Source of the DNA: VFZS01 sp964353255
Lineage (GTDB): Bacteria; Acidobacteriota; Terriglobia; Bryobacterales; Bryobacteraceae
Length of the DNA stretch: 31,033 bases
Reading direction: 5' to 3'
NCBI GenBank assembly: GCA_964353255.1
Contig: CAYGVJ010000063.1
Span: 1 to 31,033 of the forward strand
Every line of letters begins with the position of its first letter. The stretch's first letter is position 1. The notes beneath the pieces were generated by a model, which had not been told where the DNA came from, did no database searches, and worked only from the letters and a program-made list of their open reading frames with translations. Made by a program: the position numbers and the translations under genes. Shown here in pieces: positions 16,043-22,515 of this stretch.

Positions 16043-16135
16043 GGTACTAGCATACAACACCACCAGGCCTGATGCGTGATGCAGGGCCCGCGCCGGGCCG
16101 CCGCCGGGTAGACTATCGTTCTTCAGGAGGGAGAC

Positions 16136-17539
16136 ATGCCCAACACCCCATGCTTTATGACCCGGCGCAGCTTCTCGTGGACGCTGTGCGGTCTGCCGTT
16201 CTCGCTGAGCCTGCCGGCGGCCGACTCCGATTCGATGCCCTGGAACGAGCCGGCGACCGTAGCCAGAGTGTATCTGGCTTCGGAGCAGGTCCACTGGCCC
16301 AGGCCGGACCTGGACGTGGCCAAGGACATCGCCGAGGTTGAAGCTCGCCTCAAGGAAGTCGAGCGCAAGCACACGCGCAACGTACGCTTCGTGGGCGGCG
16401 AAGTGCTCCGCAAGGACGAGGAAGTGCGCCCGTGGCTGGCCCGCATGGGAGACATCGACGGGGTGCTCATCGTCCCGGTGACCCAGCCCACCGGGCCGCT
16501 GCGGCCGCTGGTGGACGCGCTGAACGTGCCCGCGCTGTTCTTCTCACGCCCCTACGCGACGCACGCCTGGTCAACCGTTGCCGGGCTCCGCAGGAGCGGC
16601 CGGAAGATCGACGTGCTGGCCACCACCAGTTACGGCGATCTCGATCCTTACATGGAGATCTTCCGCACCGTTCATCACCTGCGCAGGAGCAAGGTCATCG
16701 TGGGCGCCGCGAAATCCGCCGGCCGGCAAGCCACCATGGACGCCTACACCAAGCAGTTCGGCGCCGCCATGACCTACCTGGACTACAACGACCTGAAGGC
16801 GGCCTTCGAAGCCACCGACGCCGCCAAGGCCCAGAAGCTGGCGGACGAGTTCACGCGCGGGGCGCTCAAGGTCATCGAGCCGACGCCCAAGGAGATCCAC
16901 GGCGCTCTGCGCTTCTACTTGACGGCGCTCGAGATCATGAAGCGCGAGAAGGCCAATGCCTTCACCATCGACTGCTTCGGGACCTGGCCGGCCAGTCAGA
17001 TGGTGGCCTACCCCTGCATCACTTGGTCAAAGCTGAACGACCAGGGTCTCTATGGAGTGTGCGAGGGCGACCTGCACTCGACCATGACGCAGATCATGGT
17101 GACCGGCTACTCGGGGATGCCGGGGTTCGTCTCCGACCCGGTCTTTGACACCAGCCGGGACGAGGTCATCCACGCCCACTGCGTGGCGGCCACCAAGATG
17201 AAGGGTGTAAACGGGCCATCCTCGCCGTACCTCATCCGCCATCACCTGGAGACCGCCGAAGGCGCGGTGCTTCAGGTGTTGATGCCCTCGGGCGAGACGG
17301 TGACCGCGGCCCGCTTCGACGGCCCTGCGCGGATGCTGGTTTCGACCGCCGAAGTCACCGGCCCGGTGGACAGCGACCGCGGCTGCCGCACTCAGATCCG
17401 CACCCGAGTCCGGGACGCCGAGAAGTGGCTGCAAAGCTACAGTTCCGGCCTGCACCGGGTGATCTTCTACGGCGACCACACCCGCGCCATCGACCGCCTG
17501 GGCCGGCTCCTGGGCTTCGAGGTGGTGCGGGAGATGTAG
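16136..17539 (+). CDS. Sugar-isomerase-like protein (FucI/AraA superfamily) with Tat-type signal
   Basis: This 467-aa protein resembles the L-fucose/L-arabinose isomerase superfamily. It has a Rossmann-like N-terminal part (DGVLIVPVTQPTGPL near 105, IDVLATTSYGDLDPYM near 160). The C-terminal catalytic-type domain includes FTIDCFGTWPASQ near 280, YGVCEGDLHSTMTQ near 305 and IHAHCVAATKM near 345. Here Glu, Asp and His could be metal ligands. The N terminus reads MTRRSFSWTLCGLPFSLSLPAA, a twin-arginine signal, which is unusual because these isomerases are normally cytosolic. AGGAGG five bases before the ATG at 16136 fixes the start. It is flanked by two toxin pairs on the other strand, so it has no operon partner. 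The sugar substrate cannot be deduced. Confidence 0.72.
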   Translation: MPNTPCFMTRRSFSWTLCGLPFSLSLPAADSDSMPWNEPATVARVYLASEQVHWPRPDLDVAKDIAEVEARLKEVERKHTRNVRFVGGEVLRKDEEVRPWLARMGDIDGVLIVPVTQPTGPLRPLVDALNVPALFFSRPYATHAWSTVAGLRRSGRKIDVLATTSYGDLDPYMEIFRTVHHLRRSKVIVGAAKSAGRQATMDAYTKQFGAAMTYLDYNDLKAAFEATDAAKAQKLADEFTRGALKVIEPTPKEIHGALRFYLTALEIMKREKANAFTIDCFGTWPASQMVAYPCITWSKLNDQGLYGVCEGDLHSTMTQIMVTGYSGMPGFVSDPVFDTSRDEVIHAHCVAATKMKGVNGPSSPYLIRHHLETAEGAVLQVLMPSGETVTAARFDGPARMLVSTAEVTGPVDSDRGCRTQIRTRVRDAEKWLQSYSSGLHRVIFYGDHTRAIDRLGRLLGFEVVREM

Positions 17540-17573
17540 CCCCGCCGTGGAACAGCATTCCTGCCTGTTTGCG

Positions 17574-17954
17574 TCACGCAGGCGCGAAAAGCTTCAGCCC
17601 CGGCACGTCGCGAAAGTCGGCTTCGTTGAGGGTCCACAGCGCCCCATCGCGGGCCAGGGCGCAGGCGGCGATGGCCAGGTCGATTTCGCGCCCGCGCGGC
17701 TTCCTGACGGCGGCGTATAGCTTTGCCGCCAGAGCCGCCTCGCGTGAGCCGAAGGGCACGGCTGACTCCCGGGGGAACAGAGCCTCCTGGGCGGCGAGTT
17801 CCTCCGGCAGGCGCGGCCCCCGCAGCCACTCGTAGAGAACCAGGGTCGGAGCCAGGATGCGCTCGCCGCGCTCGATGGTCCGGCGCAGCGCGGCCGCGGA
17901 GCGCCTCGGCCCGCTGAGAGCGTCGATGAGCACGGAGGTGTCGAGCAGGATCAC
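17574..17954 (-). CDS. PIN-domain toxin (VapC)
   Basis: This 126-aa protein has canonical VapC motifs. MILLDTSVLIDAL supplies the first Asp (residue 5), and APTLVLYEWLRGP the Glu (about 43). GREIDLAIAACAL gives the third acidic residue (about 93), and LWTLNEADFRDVPGLKL closes the active site. It is coupled to the upstream RHH antitoxin by a 4-bp ATGA overlap (17951-17954). The predicted activity is site-specific cleavage of tRNA or rRNA when the antitoxin is degraded. Nothing looks truncated. Confidence 0.92.
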   Translation of the reverse strand: MILLDTSVLIDALSGPRRSAAALRRTIERGERILAPTLVLYEWLRGPRLPEELAAQEALFPRESAVPFGSREAALAAKLYAAVRKPRGREIDLAIAACALARDGALWTLNEADFRDVPGLKLFAPA

Positions 17955-18247
17955 CCGCCCCTCGCCCTGGCTGGTCGCCGTCCACCCGCCCGACGGCTCC
18001 GCCGGATGGCGTCGAGTTCTTTCTCGACCCCGGCCAGCGGGTGGGCCGGAATGCGCGGAATCAACTCATCGAAGACCCGAAGCAGGTGCAGCCGCTCACG
18101 CTCGCTCAGCCGCCCGATCCCCTCGTGAAAGTCGTGGATTGCCTCGCGCACCACTTCGCTCTTGGGTTTGGCCAGCCGCTCCGCGGCGTCCTGGAGCCGG
18201 GTCACGGTGGGCTCATCCAGAGTGAAGGTGACTTTGACCGTGGCCAT
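17951..18247 (-). CDS. Ribbon-helix-helix antitoxin
   Basis: This 98-aa protein has the N-terminal segment ATVKVTFTLDEPTVTRLQDAAERL, then KPKSEVVREAIHDF, a clear RHH DNA-binding fold. A helical linker (LSERERLHLLRVFDELI) and a basic C-terminal tail follow. It is translated just ahead of its PIN toxin with an ATGA overlap. Its start at 18247 lies about ten bases downstream of a TAATAT box and within a set of repeated GTATGG motifs likely to be its own operator. Confidence 0.88.
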   Translation of the reverse strand: MATVKVTFTLDEPTVTRLQDAAERLAKPKSEVVREAIHDFHEGIGRLSERERLHLLRVFDELIPRIPAHPLAGVEKELDAIRRSRRAGGRRPARARGG

Positions 18248-18270
18248 ACTCGAACCATATTACCATACTC
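18244..18270 (-). promoter_or_regulatory. Promoter/operator of the RHH antitoxin
   Basis: Reading the plus strand, ccatactc occurs at 18244-18251 and 18263-18270, with a related ccatat at 18255-18260. This gives three spaced copies of one hexamer, as RHH dimers often bind. TAATAT on the minus strand (18262-18257) sits between them as a -10 box, with at most a few leader bases before the ATG. No -35 box is evident. Confidence 0.5.
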
Positions 18271-18371
18271 AGGCGGCTTGGCGCCGCGCACAGGGCCACC
18301 CGCCTCGCGCTGGCAGCACGGCCTCGGCTCGCGGTATCCTGCCTGTTTCAGCAATCGAAAGGTCATTCCCG

Positions 18372-19715
18372 ATGCCCGGACTCTTTGCGCTCAGCATCAA
18401 CCCGGATACGTATAAGGCTGACTTCCTGGAGGACCTGTTCCTGGGCACCTTCTACCACCAGCACCTGGGCGAGGCCTACTCCGGCCTGTCAACCTGCGCC
18501 AACGGACAGTTCCAGATCCGCACTCATCGGGGCCTCTTTCGCGTCACCTTCACGGAAGATCTGGGCGGGCTGCGGGGAACCGAGGGCATCGGCTACTGCG
18601 GCTCGGTCCGGGAGCCCCACTTCTCCGAGTCCAGACTGGGCAAGCTCTCCTGTTGCTTCTCCGGAAACGTCACCAACCTCCAGGAACTGGTGGAACGTTT
18701 CCGGAACTTCGGGCAGATCTTCACCCGAGGCGACGACATCGAGATCATCACCATGCTGGTCGTGCAGGGCAACGACGTGGTGGACGGCATTCGGAGAATG
18801 GCCAGCGAAGCTGAGGGCGCTTTTTCGCTGCTGGTCCTCACTCAAGAGGGGGTCTATGCCGCGCGTTGCCCGAGCGGCCACTGGCCACTGGTTATCGGCA
18901 CGAAGGAAGGGGCGGCGGCGGTCGCCTCCGAGTCCGGCGGCTTCGCGAACCGGGGATTCGGACGGGTGAGAGACCTCGAACCAGGAGAGATCGTTCTCCT
19001 GAAAAACGGCCAGTGGGAGACCCAGGGGAGAACGGAGCGGAGCAGAGTCCAGGCGTGCAGCTTTTGCTGGGTGTATACAGGCTTCCCCAATGGGGTTTTC
19101 GAGAACGTCCCGCACTCGCTGGTCAGGAAGAGGCTGGGAGCGGCGCTGGCCCGCCGGGACATCGAGAGGGGATTCGTCCCCGACATAGTCATTCCGGTTC
19201 CGGACTCCGGCAGGTTCCATGCCATTGGTTATCACCAGGAGTTTTGCCGGCAGATGATGGCCGGAAACATCCAGCGAGTGCCTTTCTACGATGAGCTGCT
19301 ACTCAAGTATCCTTACGCGGGCAGGAGTTTCATTCCGCAGGACCAGCGGCAGAGAGACCGCGAAGCGCGGATCAAGCTTCTGGCGAGCGGAGAGGATTGC
19401 CATGGCAAAATAGTGGCGGTCTGTGATGACTCGATCGTCAGGGGCACGCAGGCTCAGACGGACCTGGTGCCGAAGCTGAGACAGACGGGCGTCAAAGAGA
19501 TTCACTTCAGGATTTCCAACCCGGAGTTGCGCTCCCACTGTCGGTGGGGACAGACGACACGGAAAGGCGAGGTGCTGGCCGGTCGGATTCCGGCGAAAGA
19601 AGACCGGGTGAAGTTCCTGGGCGTCGAGGGCCTGGAGTACAACATGATTGAGGACCTGGCCGAGGCCATCGGACGGCCGGTAGAGAGTCTGTGTGTGGAC
19701 TGTTCGCGGGATTGA
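18372..19715 (+). CDS. PurF-like phosphoribosyltransferase with degenerate glutaminase domain
   Basis: This 447-aa protein has the full PurF architecture: N-terminal class II glutamine amidotransferase fold (1-230) and C-terminal PRTase domain. The PRPP loop is intact (VCDDSIVRGTQ, about 353-363), as is IPVPDSGRFHA near 277. Probable Fe-S ligands persist: Cys in ACSFCW, Cys in RSHCRWG, and the terminal CVDC. The glutaminase site is lost. The N terminus is MPGLFAL, where CG[IV]FG is expected, so the nucleophilic Cys is Pro. The Arg of H-x-R-Y-[ST] is absent (GIGYCGSV), and HNGN is FSGN. No upstream start supplies a Cys. It could use free ammonia, or serve another reaction. It stands alone, without purine genes. 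Confidence 0.82.
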   Translation: MPGLFALSINPDTYKADFLEDLFLGTFYHQHLGEAYSGLSTCANGQFQIRTHRGLFRVTFTEDLGGLRGTEGIGYCGSVREPHFSESRLGKLSCCFSGNVTNLQELVERFRNFGQIFTRGDDIEIITMLVVQGNDVVDGIRRMASEAEGAFSLLVLTQEGVYAARCPSGHWPLVIGTKEGAAAVASESGGFANRGFGRVRDLEPGEIVLLKNGQWETQGRTERSRVQACSFCWVYTGFPNGVFENVPHSLVRKRLGAALARRDIERGFVPDIVIPVPDSGRFHAIGYHQEFCRQMMAGNIQRVPFYDELLLKYPYAGRSFIPQDQRQRDREARIKLLASGEDCHGKIVAVCDDSIVRGTQAQTDLVPKLRQTGVKEIHFRISNPELRSHCRWGQTTRKGEVLAGRIPAKEDRVKFLGVEGLEYNMIEDLAEAIGRPVESLCVDCSRD

Positions 19716-19813
19716 AGCGCCGGGGCGAGGGAGGATTGCGGAAGCGCCATGAGCAGGAATGCCGGCGAGCAGTTGATGGTTCCGAACGCCAGCGCAAGGA
19801 ACAGGTAACGACA

Positions 19814-21482
19814 ATGCGACTCCGCACGCTCTGCTTCTGCATTACAATCTGCGCGCTCGCCGTGATGCCGGCGCGCGCTCAAACCCAACGGGAATCCGCC
19901 CCCCGCCAAGCCCATCCCGCGTCTGGAGAAGCGGGGCGCGGCCACCCAACTGATCGTCGATGGCCAGCCCTTCCTGCTCCTGACGGGGGAACTCGGCAAC
20001 AACACGTCCTCCACTCTCGAGAACATGAAGCCGATCTGGCCGAGTCTGGTGAAAATCAATCTCAACACGGTCCTGGCCGCAGTGGCCTGGTCCTGGATTG
20101 AGCCCGAGGAGGGCAAGTTCGACTTCACCCTGGTTGACGGCCTGATCGAGGAGGCCAGGCGCCACAACCTGCGTTTGGTCTTTCTGTGGTTCGGGAGCTG
20201 GAAGAACGGCACTTCGAGTTACACTCCCGGTTGGGTCAAGCGGGACTTCGAGCGGTTCCCGCTCGTTCAGGACAAGGAGGGCAGAGGCCGGGAAATCCTC
20301 TCGACCTTCAGCGATGCCAACTCGACGGCCGACGCCCGCGCCTTCGCGGCTCTCATGCGGCGTATTCGCCAACTGGACAGCCAGGCGCGCACGGTCATCA
20401 TGATCCAGGTGCAGAACGAAGTGGGAGTCCTGGGAGACTCCCGCGACCGGCGCCCCGCGGCGAATGAGGCCTTCGCCAGGCCGGTGCCCACGGAGTTGAT
20501 GGGCTACCTTCAAGAGCACAAGGACGCGCTGCTGCCGGAATTCCGCAAGGTCTGGGAGGCCGGCGGCTTCAAGACCTCGGGGAGCTGGGAAGAGGTCTTC
20601 GGCCAGGGCCCGGCCGCGGATGAGATCTTCATGGCGTGGCACTATGCGCGGTACCTCAATCGGGTGGCGGAGGCGGGCAAGAAGGAATACCCGCTGCCGA
20701 TGTTTGTGAACGCGTGGCTGGTGCAGCCGCGCGACAAGCAGCCGGGCGACTACCCGAGCGGCGGCCCGGTGGATCACATGCATGACGTCTGGCGGGCCGG
20801 CGCGCCGCAGATCGACATTCTGGCCCCGGACATCTATTTGACGAACTTCGACGAGCTCTGCGTCCGGTACAGCCGGAGCGGGAACCCGCTGCTCATCCCC
20901 GAGGCCCGCGCGGACGCCGCCAACCTGTTCCGCGCCATCGGCCACCACAACGCCATCGGCTTCTCGCAGTTTGGGATTGAAAGGCAAATGGATCCCGAGA
21001 GTCTCTTCGCCCGGAGCTACGCCGTCCTCTCGCAACTGGCCCCGCTGATTCTGGCCAACCAGGGCAAAGGCACTATGGACGCCGTCGGCGTGACGGCGGA
21101 TGACCCGGCCCAAAAGGTTTCCGTGGGGAACTACACTTTCAACGTCACGATGGGCCGCGGCCGATGGGGCGTGCCTCCGCCCGCGCCGGCGGCGGCGCCC
21201 CAGCCCTCGCTGCGCGGATTCGCCCTTTTCATTTCGGTGGGGCCTGACGAGTATTGGGTGGCCGGCAGCGGCATCGTTTCCAGCGTGGAGCCCAACACGC
21301 CCGGACCGCCGCGGGCTAGTCTGGCCACAGTGGAAGAAGGCACGTTCCAGAACGGCTGGTGGGTGGTCGGGCGTCACTTGGCCGGCGACGACACGGGGCA
21401 AGGCGGCGAAGCCCGGGCAAGCCTCCGGCTGCCCGCCAACCGCGTCAGCATCCTGCACGTCAAGTTGTACCGCTACCGCTGA
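19814..21482 (+). CDS. Exported GH-A clan glycosidase (GH35/42-like, DUF5597 type), frameshifted in a C6 run
   Basis: The signal peptide MRLRTLCFCITICALAVMPARAQ starts at 19814, but the mature enzyme is in the next frame (open from about 19870; first Met 20025). Dropping one C from the C6 run at 19899-19904 joins the frames as AQTQRESAPAKPIPRLEKRG. Downstream, LIVDGQPFLLLTGELGNN opens a TIM barrel, and VAWSWIEPEEGKFDF is a typical GH35/42 block. QVQNEVG supplies the acid/base Glu, and LLIPEAR the likely nucleophile Glu. A beta-rich C-terminal domain follows (about 21100-21480). The substrate is probably a beta-galactoside or plant oligosaccharide. As read, no full-length exported enzyme is made. 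A single-base assembly error, slippage or true decay are all possible. Confidence 0.8.
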
Positions 21483-21490
21483 GGGTGAAG

Positions 21491-21538
21491 GGACTGGAGC
21501 GGGAGACGGGAATCGAACCCGCGACGTCCGGCTTGGGA
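21491..21538 (-). repeat. Partial tRNA-Gly copy (3' half through anticodon loop), candidate att site
   Basis: These 48 bases match 28509-28556, the 3' part of the intact tRNA-Gly and its immediate flank, with a single mismatch. They cover CCA, acceptor 3' strand, T arm, variable loop, and the 3' side plus loop of the anticodon arm. Beyond this the sequence diverges, so it cannot fold as a tRNA. Orientation is the same as the intact gene. It starts nine bases after the glycosidase stop. Confidence 0.85.
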
Positions 21539-21667
21539 GATCGAGCGCAGGTTGACTCCGCTGGCTGAAGCCGGGCAGTCAGCCGGTCTCCGGCAACCAG
21601 ACTCGCGCGTGCCCGGCCAGATCTGCTTCGTCAACATCGCATAGAATAGCGCCGGAAGGGATAGACC

Positions 21668-22417
21668 ATGTTTCGGAAAGCAGAGTTCTTCGGTGCGGCC
21701 ATCGTTGCGGGCACAGCGGCGGCAGCTCTGTTCGCCATGATGAGTCATTCGGGGTTGCAGGCCCAGGATAAACCGGTTGCCGCTACGGCCCCCCAGGCGA
21801 GCCCCCATCCGGCCGCAGGCAAGAGCGGCATGAACATCGACCCGACCGCCGATATCCATCCCTCCGTCATCCTGGAAGGAAGGGTCACGGTCGGCGCGTA
21901 CACCAAGATCGATGCCGGCACCATCATCACCGGGGAGGTGACCATCGGGCACCACACGCTGATCCGCTGCAACACCACGATTCGGGGGAATAACCGGATC
22001 GGCAATTACACGCACATCTACGACAACGTAAACATAGAGGGCGGCCGGCCGGCCAAAGTCGGCGGGTCCAGGGCCGAGGCGCCCGACCGCTCGATCATCG
22101 GGGACGGCTGCTGGATCAATCACGGCGCTACCATGCACGGCACACAGGTGGACGACGGCGGCGCGGTCGGCCTCAACGCGGCCTGCGATTACAACACGCG
22201 AATCGGCAAGGGCGCCATCCTCGCCAACGGGAGCGCCACCCGGGTCGATCAGGTGATCCCTGCGAACAGCTTCGCCGAGGGTGTGCCCGCCGTGGTCAAG
22301 AAGAAGAACATTACGGATCGGGACCGGCTCGACTACTTTGGAGTGCTGCCTTCGGCATGGACCCGCTACGAAGCCGAGAGGATCGAAGCGAGCATACGGA
22401 AGAAACTGGGCCTGTAG
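21668..22417 (+). CDS. Exported left-handed beta-helix protein, gamma-carbonic-anhydrase-like
   Basis: This 249-aa protein has an N-terminal signal or anchor (FFGAAIVAGTAAAALFAMM). A linker rich in Ala and Pro follows. Then come hexapeptide repeats from about residue 55 (IDPTADIHPSVILEGRVTVGAYTKIDAGTI...) that build an LbetaH. In gamma-carbonic anhydrases three His bind the metal. Two are present with correct spacing in INHGATMHG (about 154 and 159). The first aligns with Glu in IYDNVNIEGG, and the catalytic LRGD motif reads IRGN. It may therefore be a divergent carbonic anhydrase, or a structural or acyltransferase relative. A C-terminal helix (TRYEAERIEASIRKKLGL) is intact. AAGGGATAG precedes the ATG. 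It stands alone within a tRNA-Gly-bounded segment. Confidence 0.75.
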   Translation: MFRKAEFFGAAIVAGTAAAALFAMMSHSGLQAQDKPVAATAPQASPHPAAGKSGMNIDPTADIHPSVILEGRVTVGAYTKIDAGTIITGEVTIGHHTLIRCNTTIRGNNRIGNYTHIYDNVNIEGGRPAKVGGSRAEAPDRSIIGDGCWINHGATMHGTQVDDGGAVGLNAACDYNTRIGKGAILANGSATRVDQVIPANSFAEGVPAVVKKKNITDRDRLDYFGVLPSAWTRYEAERIEASIRKKLGL

Positions 22418-22515
22418 CCCCCTGCGCGGGACGCGGTTCTCACAGAACCGACACGCCCGCTGGAAAGACGCTCCACCCACTCTGCCACTCTGCGACCGTT
22501 GGCCCGTGGCGCGGG

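Larger units (their letters stand above)
17559..18348. repeat. 12-bp direct repeats flanking a toxin-antitoxin pair
   Basis: tcctgcctgttt occurs at 17559-17570 and again at 18337-18348. The first lies four bases beyond the toxin's 3' end. The second lies in the leader of the PurF-like gene, 24 bases before its start. The segment between them is essentially the complete antitoxin-toxin module, as expected for insertion of a discrete module with target duplication or repeat-mediated recombination. Chance occurrence cannot be excluded for 12 bp. Confidence 0.4.

Noticed and set aside
18162..18371. Upstream extension of the PurF-like frame that might supply a catalytic Cys
   Set aside because: The extension runs through the antitoxin gene and contains no CG[IV]FG motif, so it does not rescue the glutaminase site.
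19842..21458. Long minus-strand open frame opposite the glycosidase
   Set aside because: It is antisense to a clear GH-A coding sequence; the translation is Arg/Gly/Val-rich without domains, an effect of high GC.
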